64,000 nucleotides of DNA from Streptomyces sp. NBC_01197 (GCF_036010505.1 NZ_CP108569.1:6358501-6422500); one strand, 5' to 3'; counted from the stretch's first letter, positions 17,613 to 26,427 are shown. A program made the numbers and translations. The notes: a model not told the origin generated them from the letters alone.

Positions 17613-18599
17613 GTGACCAGCGAGATCACCCTCTTCGTCAATCCCACCGCAGGACGCGGCCGGGGCGCGCACGCCGCGCAGCCGGCCGCTTCCGCGTTGC
17701 GGGACGCAGGTTTCTCCGTACGCACGGTGCTCGGCAGCGACGCGCCCGACGCGCTGCGCCGGGCGCGGGAGGCGGTGCGGGGCGGGACCGGCGCCCTGAT
17801 AGCCGTCGGCGGGGACGGCATGATCAGCCTTGCCCTCCAGGCCGTGGCGGGCACCCGCACCCCGCTGGGCGTGGTCGCCGTCGGAACCGGCAACGACTTC
17901 GCCCGCGGGCTCCGGCTGCCGGTACGGGATCCGGCCGCAGCGGGCCGCTCGGTGGCCGCGGCCCTCAAGGGCGGGAACATCAGGGAGATCGACCTCGGCC
18001 GGGTCGTCCGGAGCGACGGTTCCGGTCCGGGCGATGGTGCAGGTCAGGGGAACGGTGCGGATCCGGGTGACCGTGCGGACGACACCGGGCTCCGGCCGGC
18101 CGGGGCGCGCTGGTTCGGGAGCGTGCTCGCCGCCGGATTCGACTCGCGGGTCAACGACCGGGGCAACCGGATGCGCCGGCCCGCGGGCCGGCTGAAGTAC
18201 GACCTGGCGATGGTCGCCGAACTGGCCGCCTTCCGGCCGCTCCCGTACCGGTTGGTGCTCGACGGGGGACCCGCGCGCGAGATCGAGGCCACGCTCGTCG
18301 CCGTCGGCAACGGACCGTCGTACGGCGGGGGCATGAAGATCTGTGCCGGCGCGGAGCTGGACGACGGGCTCCTCGACATCACGGTGGTCGGTGCCTGCTC
18401 CCGCGCCACCCTGGTCAGGGTCTTCCCGAAGGTCTACCGGGGCACCCACCTGAGCCATCCGGCGGTCACCTCGTACCGGGTGCGCAGGATCGAGCTGCGG
18501 GCCGCCGGGATCACGGGGTACGCGGACGGTGAGCCGCTGGGCCCGCTGCCGCTGACCGCCGAGTGCGTGCCGCGCGCGGTCCGGGTCATCGGCTGTTGA
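17613..18599 (+). CDS. Diacylglycerol/sphingosine-kinase-fold lipid kinase
   Basis: 328 aa from the GTG at 17613, 18 bp after tatC with no strong ribosome site. It has the DAGK catalytic-domain motifs NPTAGRG (residues 9-15), the nucleotide loop VGGDGMI (about 67-73) and VGTGNDFARGLRLP (about 90-103), with the late TGYADGEPLGPLPL that completes the active site. In the middle, at residues 135-160, is a Gly/Asp-rich insert (GSGPGDGAGQGNGADPGD) not expected in the fold, probably a surface loop. The lipid substrate is not determined. It sits between tatC and helY, as in many Streptomyces. Confidence 0.85.
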   Translation: MTSEITLFVNPTAGRGRGAHAAQPAASALRDAGFSVRTVLGSDAPDALRRAREAVRGGTGALIAVGGDGMISLALQAVAGTRTPLGVVAVGTGNDFARGLRLPVRDPAAAGRSVAAALKGGNIREIDLGRVVRSDGSGPGDGAGQGNGADPGDRADDTGLRPAGARWFGSVLAAGFDSRVNDRGNRMRRPAGRLKYDLAMVAELAAFRPLPYRLVLDGGPAREIEATLVAVGNGPSYGGGMKICAGAELDDGLLDITVVGACSRATLVRVFPKVYRGTHLSHPAVTSYRVRRIELRAAGITGYADGEPLGPLPLTAECVPRAVRVIGC

Positions 18600-18655
18600 A
18601 ATGCTGAAATAAAGATCACTGACTGTCGGAGGCGGCGGGTAGGCTCGTTGACAAG

Positions 18656-21484
18656 ATGACCGAGGACCTTTCGCCCGCTGAGCGTTATGCAGCCGCCCGC
18701 ATCCGCGCCGTCGAGGACGCCACTGCGCTGGCCCCCTTCCGCGGCATGTACGACTTCGATCTCGATCCGTTCCAGATCGAGGCGTGCCGGGCCCTGGAGG
18801 CGGGCAAGGGTGTGCTCGTCGCGGCACCCACCGGCTCGGGCAAGACGATCGTCGGCGAGTTCGCCGTGCACCTGGCCCTGGAGCAGGGCCGCAAATGCTT
18901 CTACACCACCCCGATCAAGGCCCTGTCCAACCAGAAGTACGCGGACCTGGCGAGGCGGTACGGGGCGGACAAGGTCGGCCTGCTCACCGGTGACAACAGC
19001 GTGAACGCCGACGCCCCGGTGGTCGTCATGACCACCGAGGTCCTGCGGAACATGCTGTACGCCGGCTCGCAGGCGCTCCTGGGGCTCGGCTATGTGGTGA
19101 TGGACGAGGTGCACTACCTCTCCGACCGCTTCCGCGGCGCCGTGTGGGAGGAAGTGATCATCCACCTGCCGGATTCGGTGACCCTGGTGTCGCTCTCCGC
19201 CACCGTGTCCAACGCCGAGGAGTTCGGCGACTGGCTGGACACCGTACGCGGCCACACCGAAGTGATCGTCTCCGAGCACCGGCCCGTCCCGCTCTGGCAG
19301 CACGTGCTCGCCGGGCGCCGGATGTACGACCTCTTCGAGGAGTCGACGGACCACGGCGGCCGGGGCGGTGCCAAGCGCGAGGTCAACCCGGACCTGCTGC
19401 GGATGGCCCGGCAGGAGAACCAGCGCACGTACAACCCGCGGGACCGCCGCCGCGGCAAGATGGTGCGCGAGGCGGACCGCGAGCGCGAGCGGCGCTCCCG
19501 CAGCCGGATCTGGACCCCCAGCAGGGCCGAGGTCATCGCCCGGCTCGACGCCGAGGCGCTGCTGCCCGCCATCACCTTCATCTTCAGCAGGGCCGGCTGC
19601 GAGGCCGCGGTCCAGCAGTGCCTCTACGCGGGACTGCGGCTCAACTCGGAGGAGGCGCGCTCCACGGTCCGCGAGATCGTCGAGGAGCGCACCGCCTCCA
19701 TCCCGCGCGAGGATCTCCACGTCCTCGGGTACTACGAGTGGCTGGAAGGCCTGGAGCGGGGCATCGCCGCGCACCACGCCGGGATGCTGCCGACCTTCAA
19801 GGAGGTCGTCGAGGAGCTCTTCGTACGAGGGCTCGTGAAGGCCGTGTTCGCGACGGAGACCCTGGCGCTCGGCATCAACATGCCCGCCCGCACGGTGGTC
19901 CTGGAGAAGCTCGTCAAGTGGAACGGCGAGCAGCACGCCGACATCACCCCCGGCGAGTACACCCAGCTGACCGGCCGGGCCGGGCGGCGCGGCATCGACA
20001 TCGAGGGCCACGCCGTGGTGCTCTGGCAGCGCGCCATGGACCCCGGCGCGCTCGCGGGCCTCGCCGGGACCCGCACCTATCCGCTGCGCTCCAGCTTCCG
20101 GCCCTCGTACAACATGGCCGTCAACCTGGTGCAGCAGTTCGGCCGGCACCGTTCGCGGGAGCTGCTCGAAACGTCCTTCGCGCAGTTCCAGGCCGACAAG
20201 TCGGTCGTCGGGATCTCCAAGCAGGTGCAGAAGAACGAGGAGGGCATCTCCGGCTACCGCGAGGGGATGACCTGCCACCTCGGGGACTTCGAGGAGTACG
20301 CGCGGCTGCGCCGCGACCTCAAGGACCGCGAGACGGAGCTGGCCAAGCAAAGGGCCGTGCAGCGGCGGGCCGCCGCCGCCGACGCCCTGGAGAGGCTCAG
20401 GCCGGGCGACGTCATCCATGTGCCGACCGGCAAGTTCGCCGGGCTCGCACTGGTTCTGGACCCGGGGCTGCCGGCCGGCCGGGCCAACGGACACCGCGGC
20501 TTCGAGGAGTACGACGGGCCCCGGCCGCTGGTGCTCACCGCCGAGCGGCAGGTCAAGCGGCTCGCCTCGATCGACTTCCCGGTGCCCGTCGAAGCCCTGG
20601 ACCGGATGCGGATCCCGAAGTCGTTCAACGCGAAGTCGCCCCAGTCCAGGCGCGATCTGGCGTCCGCGCTGCGCACCAAGGCCGGACACATCGTGCCCGA
20701 CCGGCACCGCAAGCCGCGGGCCGCCGCAGCCGACGACCGGGAGATCGCCCGGCTCCGCACCGAGCTGCGCGCGCACCCCTGCCACGGCTGCGACGAGCGC
20801 GAGGACCACGCCCGCTGGGCCGAGCGCTACCACCGGCTGCAGCGCGACACCAGGCAGCTGGAGCGACGGATCGAGGGGCGGACCAACACCATCGCCCGCA
20901 CCTTCGACCGGATCTACGCCCTGCTGACCGAGCTCGACTACCTCAGGGGCGACCAGTCGACCGAGCACGGCAAGCGCCTCGCCCGGCTCTACGGCGAGCT
21001 GGACCTGCTGGCGTCGGAGTGTCTGCGCGCCGGTGTCTGGGAAGGCCTCAGCCCCGCCGAACTCGCCGCGTGCGCCTCGGCGCTGGTCTTCGAGGCGCGC
21101 CAGGCCGACGACGCCGTCGCGCCCAAGGTCCCCGCCGGTGCGGCGAAGACCGCGCTGGGCGAGATGGTCCGGATCTGGGGCAGGCTCGACGCCCTGGAAG
21201 AGGACTTCAAGATCAACCAGACGGAGGGCGTGGGCCAGCGCGAACCCGACCTCGGGTTCGCCTGGGCGGCCTACCAGTGGGCATCCGGCCGGGGCCTCGA
21301 CGAGGTGCTGCGCGAGGCCGAGATGCCGGCCGGTGACTTCGTCCGCTGGTGCAAGCAGGTCATCGACGTCCTGGGCCAGATCGCGGCGGCGGCCCCCGGC
21401 GAGAAGAGCACGGTCTCGCGCAACGCCCGCAAGGCGGTCGACGCGGTGCGGCGGGGCGTGGTGGCGTACAGCTCGGTGGGCTGA
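18656..21484 (+). CDS. helY: Ski2/Mtr4-like DExH-box RNA helicase HelY
   Basis: 942-aa ATP-dependent helicase. Walker A APTGSGKT (about residues 56-63), DEVH box MDEVHYLSD, SATVSN motif III, and motif VI QLTGRAGRRGID are complete. The C-terminal third contains the DSHCT-like helical domain of Ski2/Mtr4 helicases (LRAGVWEGLSPAELAACASALVFE and the closing WASGRGLDEVL). A Cys pair CHGCDERED around residue 710 is noteworthy. Mycobacterial helY is also directly downstream of tatA-tatC. Its RNA substrate is unknown. A hairpin terminator follows. Confidence 0.93.
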   Translation: MTEDLSPAERYAAARIRAVEDATALAPFRGMYDFDLDPFQIEACRALEAGKGVLVAAPTGSGKTIVGEFAVHLALEQGRKCFYTTPIKALSNQKYADLARRYGADKVGLLTGDNSVNADAPVVVMTTEVLRNMLYAGSQALLGLGYVVMDEVHYLSDRFRGAVWEEVIIHLPDSVTLVSLSATVSNAEEFGDWLDTVRGHTEVIVSEHRPVPLWQHVLAGRRMYDLFEESTDHGGRGGAKREVNPDLLRMARQENQRTYNPRDRRRGKMVREADRERERRSRSRIWTPSRAEVIARLDAEALLPAITFIFSRAGCEAAVQQCLYAGLRLNSEEARSTVREIVEERTASIPREDLHVLGYYEWLEGLERGIAAHHAGMLPTFKEVVEELFVRGLVKAVFATETLALGINMPARTVVLEKLVKWNGEQHADITPGEYTQLTGRAGRRGIDIEGHAVVLWQRAMDPGALAGLAGTRTYPLRSSFRPSYNMAVNLVQQFGRHRSRELLETSFAQFQADKSVVGISKQVQKNEEGISGYREGMTCHLGDFEEYARLRRDLKDRETELAKQRAVQRRAAAADALERLRPGDVIHVPTGKFAGLALVLDPGLPAGRANGHRGFEEYDGPRPLVLTAERQVKRLASIDFPVPVEALDRMRIPKSFNAKSPQSRRDLASALRTKAGHIVPDRHRKPRAAAADDREIARLRTELRAHPCHGCDEREDHARWAERYHRLQRDTRQLERRIEGRTNTIARTFDRIYALLTELDYLRGDQSTEHGKRLARLYGELDLLASECLRAGVWEGLSPAELAACASALVFEARQADDAVAPKVPAGAAKTALGEMVRIWGRLDALEEDFKINQTEGVGQREPDLGFAWAAYQWASGRGLDEVLREAEMPAGDFVRWCKQVIDVLGQIAAAAPGEKSTVSRNARKAVDAVRRGVVAYSSVG

Positions 21485-21500
21485 TCGCGCTCGGCGCGCC

Positions 21501-21539
21501 GTACGGCCCCCGCGGGAGCAGGTCCTGCGGGGGCCGTAC
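21501..21539. terminator. Bidirectional terminator between helY and the pseudouridine synthase
   Basis: 13-bp perfect stem (21501-21513 with 21527-21539), extended by four further pairs (one G-U) to 17 bp with a 5-nt loop. It lies between convergent genes. Confidence 0.85.
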
Positions 21540-21547
21540 CTGTCTGC

Positions 21548-22489
21548 TCAGCGGCCTGTCGCCCACTGGTCGTACGCCGTCCAGGCCAGGAGCGAACGGC
21601 CGCTCTCGAAGTGGTGCTCGGCGCCGGTGACCGGGTCGGTGAACTCCAGTACGCGGGCGAGGAGTTGCAGCGGCCGGCGGAAGTCGTCCGGCGGCGGGTC
21701 GGTGACCACCGGGAAGAACGGATCGCCCAGCAGCGGGACGCCCAGCGCGTTCATATGGACGCGCAGTTGGTGCGTACGGCCGGTGACGGGGGTGAGCCGG
21801 TAGCGGGCGAGATCTCCCTTGCGGCCTGCAGGTTCGATCCGGGTCTCGCTGTTCGGCTCGCCGGGCGTCTCGAATGCGGCGACGATGCCGGGCACCTTCT
21901 CGATGCGGCTGCGTGAGACGTGCGGCAGTTCGAGACCGGCCCGGTACGGGGCGACTCCCTCGTACTCCTTGCGTACTTTCCGGTCCCGGAACAGCGTCTG
22001 GTACGCCCCGCGCTCCTCGGGCCGCACGGAGAACAGCACCAGCCCAGCGGTCAGCCGGTCCAGCCGGTGGGCCGGACTCAGCGCGGGCAGCCCGAGCTCC
22101 TTGCGGAGCCGCGCCAGCGCGGTCTGGGTGATGTGCCTGCCCCGCGGGGTGGTGGCCAGGAAGTGCGGTTTGTCGGCGACGACAATGTGCTCGTCGCGGT
22201 AGCGCACCTCGATGGGGAACGGCACGCGCACCTCGTCGGGGAAGTCCCGGTGGAACCAGACCGAGGCGCCCGGCAGATAAGGGGTGTCGGCCCGGACCGG
22301 CCCGTCCACCCCGACGAATGCGCCCTTCCGCAGCATGGCGTCGACCTCGGCGGCGCCGCCCGGCAGCCGCTCGGCCAGGTGTTCCCCGACGGTGGTCCAC
22401 GCACCCTCCACGGGAAGCCGCAGCCGCACCGCGTCGATACCCTCGCGCTGGGGCAGGGGACCCGGAAGCCGGGATGTCTTGCGTCTCAT
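21548..22489 (-). CDS. RluA-family RNA pseudouridine synthase
   Basis: 313 aa. It isomerises uridine to pseudouridine in rRNA or tRNA. The catalytic motif HRLDRLTAGLVLFS is present with the active-site Asp, and the C-terminal VTGRTHQLRVHMNALGVPLLGD is the conserved RNA-binding and KOW-like end. The N-terminal region (VGEHLAERLPGGAAEVDAML) has an S4-like character. The target position cannot be read from the sequence. The gene converges on helY. Confidence 0.9.
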   Translation of the reverse strand: MRRKTSRLPGPLPQREGIDAVRLRLPVEGAWTTVGEHLAERLPGGAAEVDAMLRKGAFVGVDGPVRADTPYLPGASVWFHRDFPDEVRVPFPIEVRYRDEHIVVADKPHFLATTPRGRHITQTALARLRKELGLPALSPAHRLDRLTAGLVLFSVRPEERGAYQTLFRDRKVRKEYEGVAPYRAGLELPHVSRSRIEKVPGIVAAFETPGEPNSETRIEPAGRKGDLARYRLTPVTGRTHQLRVHMNALGVPLLGDPFFPVVTDPPPDDFRRPLQLLARVLEFTDPVTGAEHHFESGRSLLAWTAYDQWATGR

Positions 22490-22549
22490 CGTGGCTCAAG
22501 AGTACGAGCGGCGAGGCGTGGCGGGCGCAGTCGCCGGCATCCGCGATAC

Positions 22550-22770
22550 ATCGCGGTTGTCCTCCCGGGGCACTACACGGTCGTGCAGAACCTGGAGAAG
22601 CACGGCTTCGTGGAGGTCACCGACGTCCAGCGGCAGGGCAACCGCCCCGAGCGCACTCTGTACGGCCTCACTGACAGCGGCCGTACGGAGACGCTCGACT
22701 GGATGCCCGATCTGCTGGCCGTCCCGGCAGCCGAGTTCCCGCTGTTCGGGACCGTACAAACTGCACATGA
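22550..22770 (+). pseudogene. PadR-family regulator remnant
   Basis: In the frame through 22583, residues such as VVQNLEKHGFVEVTD, RPERTLYGLTDSG and DLLAVPAAEFPLFG match the second half of the PadR winged helix and the start of its C-terminal dimerisation domain. The first about 40 residues, including the start codon and first helices, are absent. After EFPLFG the frame is broken: the expected continuation KLHMIEAEA appears in another frame at 22760-22785. The piece joins directly to a transporter fragment, so I read it as a decayed gene. Confidence 0.65.
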
Positions 22771-22779
22771 TCGAGGCCG

Positions 22780-23235
22780 AGGCCGCGCATCTCCAACGCC
22801 GTCCAGTCCGTGATCATCGTGCTGCTCGGACTGCTGGGCGGTGCGGACTATCCCGGCGGCGCGGGCGGACTCGCCGTGCTGGTGTTCGCGTCGATCCTGC
22901 TCGGTACGGTCTTCGGCGCGCTCTCCAATGCGCTCGGCATGCTGGTGCGCCAGCGGGAGTCGATCATCGGTATCAACACGTTTCTGCTGCTGCCGCTGAC
23001 CTTCCTCTCCTCCGCCTTCATGGCAGCGTCCCAGATGCCGTCCTGGATGCGGTACATCGCCGACTTCAACCCGGTCAACTGGGCCATGCTCGCGGGCCGT
23101 TCGGCGATGGCGGCCGACCCGGACCGGGCCCCTGGTGCTCAGCCGCGGGGGTGCGCTGCTGGTCCTCGCGGTCGTCGCGGTCCAGTTGTCGACCCGCACG
23201 TTCCGGTCGTACCAGCGGTCTGTGCAGCCCCGAAT
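22780..23235 (+). pseudogene. ABC-2 type permease remnant (C-terminal half, frameshifted)
   Basis: From 22786 the frame reads RISNAVQSVIIVLLG, then LPLTFLSSAFM and a membrane-embedded NPVNWAMLAGRSAM, the C-terminal half of a DrrB-like ABC-2 permease. No start codon, N-terminal membrane segments or ATPase gene are present upstream. Near 23118-23133 the frame shifts: the natural last helix (GGALLVLAVVAVQLSTRTFRSY) continues in the frame through 23135. Together with the PadR fragment this is the scar of a PadR-ABC ATPase-permease locus. Confidence 0.65.
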
Positions 23236-23242
23236 ATCGCTG

Positions 23243-23308
23243 CCCCGCACAGCGGGAAGCCCCGGCATCGAGCATGCGCTCGATGCCGGGGCTTCCCGCT
23301 GTGCGGGG
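23243..23308. terminator. 31-bp perfect inverted repeat between convergent units
   Basis: The arms 23243-23273 and 23278-23308 are exactly complementary over 31 bp with the 4-nt loop atgc. The element lies between the permease remnant and the convergent siderophore-interacting gene, whose stop codon is 19 bp away. It is most simply a bidirectional terminator, but it is much longer than the other terminators in this window. Confidence 0.75.
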
Positions 23309-23326
23309 TGGTGTACGGAAGGCGGC

Positions 23327-24169
23327 TCAGCCCGCCTGCTCCTGTTCCGCCTCCACCTGGGCGTTCCACTCGCGCTTCGCCGCGCGCCAGGTCTCGTCGT
23401 TCTGTCCCAGCCGCCAGTAGCCCGAGATGGACAGCTGCTCACGGGGGACTCCCCGGTCCAGCCGCAGATGGCGCCGCAGCTCCTTCACGCAGCCCGCCTC
23501 GCCGTGCACGAAGGCGCTGACCTCACCGGCCGGGAAGTCCAGAGCCCGCACCGCGGCGGTCAGCGCCTCGCCCGCCGGGCGGGTGCCGCGGTGCAGCCAG
23601 CGCACCTCGACGCCGTCCGGCGCCGCGATCTTCTGCTCCTCGTCGGGGCCCGACACCTCCACGAACGCGTGCACCACGGCGCCCGCCGGCATCCGCTCCA
23701 CCGCTGCCGCGATGGCGGGCAGCGCGCTCTCGTCGCCGGCCAGCAGGTGCCAGTCGGCGGCTGGGTCCGGGGCGTAGCCGCCGCCGGGACCGAGGAAGCG
23801 CATCGTGTCGCCGGGGCGCGCGGCGGCCGCCCATGGACCGGCGAGACCTTCGGTGCCGTGCACGACGAAGTCGACCACCATCTCGCGCAGCGCCGGATCC
23901 CAGGACCGCACCGTGTATGTCCGGGTGACCGGCCACTGCTCGCGTGGGAACTCCTCGCGGATCCGGGCCATGTCGAACGGTTCCGAGTAGCTCACGCCCT
24001 CGGGCGCGAAGAGCACCTTGATGTAGTGGTCGGTGAACTCCGATGCGTCGAACGCGTCCAGCCCCTCACCGGCGAGGACCAGACGGACCATGTGCGGGGT
24101 GATCCGCTCGGTACGGACCACCTGCGCCTCGTGGGCCTTCGGTGTCTTACGGGCCGGTGCTTCCGCCAC
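23327..24169 (-). CDS. Siderophore-interacting protein (FAD/NAD(P)H ferric-siderophore reductase-like)
   Basis: 280 aa from the GTG at 24169 (GGGGAG site). An N-terminal FAD-binding barrel has the motif VTRTYTVRSWD, the R-x-Y-T/S pattern that grips FAD, followed by a lid and a C-terminal NAD(P)H domain with LLAGDESALPAI and FVHGEAGCVKELRRHL. Members of this ViuB/FhuF-like group reduce ferric siderophores in the cytoplasm to release iron. An iron box lies 20 bp upstream of the start, so repression by an IdeR/DmdR-type regulator under iron sufficiency is expected. No siderophore biosynthesis or uptake genes adjoin it. Confidence 0.92.
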   Translation of the reverse strand: MAEAPARKTPKAHEAQVVRTERITPHMVRLVLAGEGLDAFDASEFTDHYIKVLFAPEGVSYSEPFDMARIREEFPREQWPVTRTYTVRSWDPALREMVVDFVVHGTEGLAGPWAAAARPGDTMRFLGPGGGYAPDPAADWHLLAGDESALPAIAAAVERMPAGAVVHAFVEVSGPDEEQKIAAPDGVEVRWLHRGTRPAGEALTAAVRALDFPAGEVSAFVHGEAGCVKELRRHLRLDRGVPREQLSISGYWRLGQNDETWRAAKREWNAQVEAEQEQAG

Positions 24170-24188
24170 GGACGGCTCCCCTGATCGT

Positions 24189-24207
24189 TGTGGTTAGGCT
24201 CACCTAA
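24189..24207 (-). promoter_or_regulatory. Iron box (DmdR/IdeR operator)
   Basis: On the minus strand it reads TTAGGTGAGCCTAACCACA, matching 15 of 19 positions of the actinobacterial iron-box consensus TTAGGTTAGGCTAACCTAA. It sits 20 bp upstream of the siderophore-interacting gene start and 10 bp before the end of the gap to the exonuclease stop. Confidence 0.75.
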
Positions 24208-24216
24208 GTTAGCACC

Positions 24217-25137
24217 TCAGTCCTGGAGAGTGGAGAGCAGCCGCTGAAGTGATCCGCCCAGGCCCCACAGGGCGCCCTGCTGTTCCAGGGTGGCGGGATC
24301 GCGCGGCTCGGCGGGCAGGGCCGGGTCGAACGGCGGCAGCGGTACGTCCGAAGCCACCCGCACCACCTTCGGCGCCACCGCGACATAGGGGCGCGCCTCG
24401 TTCAGCTTCCTGCGCTGCGACGGGGTGAGCCGGGACGCCGGGTCGTCGACCGCGGCCATGATCCCGGCCAGGTCACCGAACGCGTCGAGCAGCTTCGCCG
24501 CGGTCTTCTCGCCGATCCCCGGGACGCCGGGCAGTCCGTCGCTCGGGTCGCCCCGCAGCAGCGCCAGATCCACATACCCCTGGCCGGTCACCCCGTACTT
24601 CTCGCGCAGCAGCGCCTCATCGGTGAGCTGGAGATTTCCGACCCCCTTCAGCGGATAGAGGACCCTGACGCCGCGTGCGTCGTCCACCAGCTGGTAGAGG
24701 TCGCGGTCCCCGGTGACGATGTCGACTGGCCCGGTGGCACGGCCGGCGAGGGTGCCGATCACGTCGTCCGCCTCGTACCCCTCGACGCCGACCCGGGCGA
24801 TACCCAGGGCGTCGAGCACCTGCTCGATCATGGGGACCTGCGGGGCCAGGGTGTCCGGGGTGTCCTCCTCGTCGGGACCCTGTTCCGTCTCCTGCGCCAC
24901 CCGGTGTGCCTTGTACGAGGGGATCAGGTCGACCCGCCACTGGGGGCGCCAGTCGGCGTCCCAGCAGGCGACCAGGGAGTCCGGGCGGTGGTCCTGCACC
25001 AGCCGGGCGATGAAGTCGAGCAGCCCGCGCACGGCGTTGACCGGGGTGCCGTCCGGGGCGCGTACGGTGTCCGGCACCCCGAAGTAGGCCCGGTAGTAGA
25101 GGGAAGCGGTGTCGAGGAGCATCAGGCGTCGCGTCAC
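24217..25137 (-). CDS. 5'-3' exonuclease (FEN/PolI N-terminal family)
   Basis: 306 aa from the GTG at 25137; an ATG at 25122 is the other candidate and neither has a strong ribosome site. It is a stand-alone homologue of the 5'-nuclease domain of DNA polymerase I. MLLDTASLYYRAYFG is the first metal-binding motif, then GVEGYEADDVIGTLAGRA and DIVTGDRDLYQLVDD with the acidic cluster, and the helix-hairpin-helix region DGLPGVPGIGEKTAAKLL. It should process flaps or RNA primers. It is divergent from the betaine transporter operon. Confidence 0.9.
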   Translation of the reverse strand: MTRRLMLLDTASLYYRAYFGVPDTVRAPDGTPVNAVRGLLDFIARLVQDHRPDSLVACWDADWRPQWRVDLIPSYKAHRVAQETEQGPDEEDTPDTLAPQVPMIEQVLDALGIARVGVEGYEADDVIGTLAGRATGPVDIVTGDRDLYQLVDDARGVRVLYPLKGVGNLQLTDEALLREKYGVTGQGYVDLALLRGDPSDGLPGVPGIGEKTAAKLLDAFGDLAGIMAAVDDPASRLTPSQRRKLNEARPYVAVAPKVVRVASDVPLPPFDPALPAEPRDPATLEQQGALWGLGGSLQRLLSTLQD

Positions 25138-25173
25138 ATACCGATCATGCCGTACGCCACTGACAGCCACCCT

Positions 25174-25191
25174 GAGTGAGCTGGGTCACTC
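25174..25191. promoter_or_regulatory. Inverted repeat in the exonuclease/betaine-transporter gap
   Basis: GAGTGA-gctggg-TCACTC, 6-bp arms with a 6-bp spacer, lies about 160 bp upstream of the ABC operon in a 213-bp divergent gap that holds no gene. It is a possible operator for the osmoprotectant operon. I recognise no specific regulator. Confidence 0.3.
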
Positions 25192-25350
25192 TTCTGTTTG
25201 GACCGCATAAAGGTGGGAAGGCGCCGCCCCGGAGCGGAACCAGTAGCAGATTCAAGTATTGCGAGGGTGAAGCGGACCGATCCCGTGCCGCTCCACGACC
25301 TGTCGACACGGGGGTGACGGGTCGTTTTCGTTTCAACGCGTGAGGTGTAT

Positions 25351-26427
25351 GTGTCCAGGCTGCAAGCCGACCGCTTGTACAAAGTGTTCGGCAGACGACC
25401 CGATGAAGCCGTGCGGAAACTCGAGAACGGCACCGGCCGCGATGAGCTGCGCGGTGAAGGGACGACTGCTGCGGTCATCGACGCATCCTTCACCGTCGAG
25501 CCGGGCAACATCTTCGTGGTCATGGGTCTCTCCGGATCCGGCAAGTCCACGCTGCTGCGCATGCTCAACGGCCTCCTTGAACCGACGTCGGGCCGGGTGC
25601 TCTTCGACGGACAGGACCTGACCGCCCTCAGCGACAGCGAGCTGCGCGAGGTGCGCTCGAAGAAGATCAGCATGGTCTTCCAGCACTTCGCTCTCTTCCC
25701 CCACCGCAGTGTCCTGGAGAACGCCGGCTACGGCCTGGAGGTCCAGGGTGTGCCCCGTGCGGAGCGCGACAAGCGGGCGGCCGAGGCCCTGGAGATGACG
25801 GGTCTCGCGGGCTGGGAGAACTCCTGGCCCGACGAGCTGTCCGGCGGTATGCAGCAGCGGGTGGGCCTGGCCCGCGCGCTCGCCACCGACGCCGACCTGC
25901 TGCTGATGGACGAGTCCTTCAGCGCGCTCGACCCGCTGATCCGCCGCGATATGCAGGATCAGCTCCTCGAACTGCAGAAGCGGCTGAAGAAGACCATCGT
26001 CTTCATCACCCACGACCTCAACGAGGCCATGCGCCTCGGCGACAGCATCGCGGTCATGCGCGACGGTGAGATAGTCCAGCTCGGCACCGCCGAGGACATC
26101 CTCATCACGCCGGCCAACGACTACGTCGCCTCCTTCACCAAGGACGTGGACCGCACGCGCGTCCTCACCGCCGCGGCGATGATGACCGACGACCACCGCC
26201 CCGACGCGGGCACCTGCGGTTGCGAGACCGTCACCCCCGACACGACCTTCGCCGACCTGTGCGGCGTGAGCGCGCGTGTCCCGCACGACGTGACCGTGAA
26301 GAACACCAAGGGCGACATCGTCGGTGTCGTCCAGCAGTCCCGTCTCATAGGATTCCTCGGCGAGTACGCCGAGCCCCCGCTGGCCTGCGACGCAGCCCCC
26401 AAGAACAAGGCGGTCGCCAGTGCCTAG
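25351..26427 (+). CDS. Glycine/proline betaine ABC transporter, ATP-binding protein (ProV/OpuAA-like)
   Basis: 358 aa. The GTG at 25351 has GAGG 5 nt upstream; an in-frame GTG at 25345 lies inside that site. MSRLQADRLYKVFG is the typical N-terminus of betaine ATPases. Walker A is GLSGSGKST, the signature is ELSGGMQQRVGLARA, and Walker B is LLLMDESFSALD. The family-typical 50-residue insert before Walker A is present. The C-terminal 90 residues (TTFADLCGV...DIVGVVQQSRL) look like one degenerate CBS unit, where related transporters sense ionic strength. The last 8 bp overlap the permease gene, so translation is coupled. Confidence 0.93.
   Translation: MSRLQADRLYKVFGRRPDEAVRKLENGTGRDELRGEGTTAAVIDASFTVEPGNIFVVMGLSGSGKSTLLRMLNGLLEPTSGRVLFDGQDLTALSDSELREVRSKKISMVFQHFALFPHRSVLENAGYGLEVQGVPRAERDKRAAEALEMTGLAGWENSWPDELSGGMQQRVGLARALATDADLLLMDESFSALDPLIRRDMQDQLLELQKRLKKTIVFITHDLNEAMRLGDSIAVMRDGEIVQLGTAEDILITPANDYVASFTKDVDRTRVLTAAAMMTDDHRPDAGTCGCETVTPDTTFADLCGVSARVPHDVTVKNTKGDIVGVVQQSRLIGFLGEYAEPPLACDAAPKNKAVASA

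Noticed and set aside
18434..20968. Open frame of about 840 codons antisense to helY and the lipid kinase
   Set aside because: Same high-GC antisense artefact; it crosses two genuine genes.
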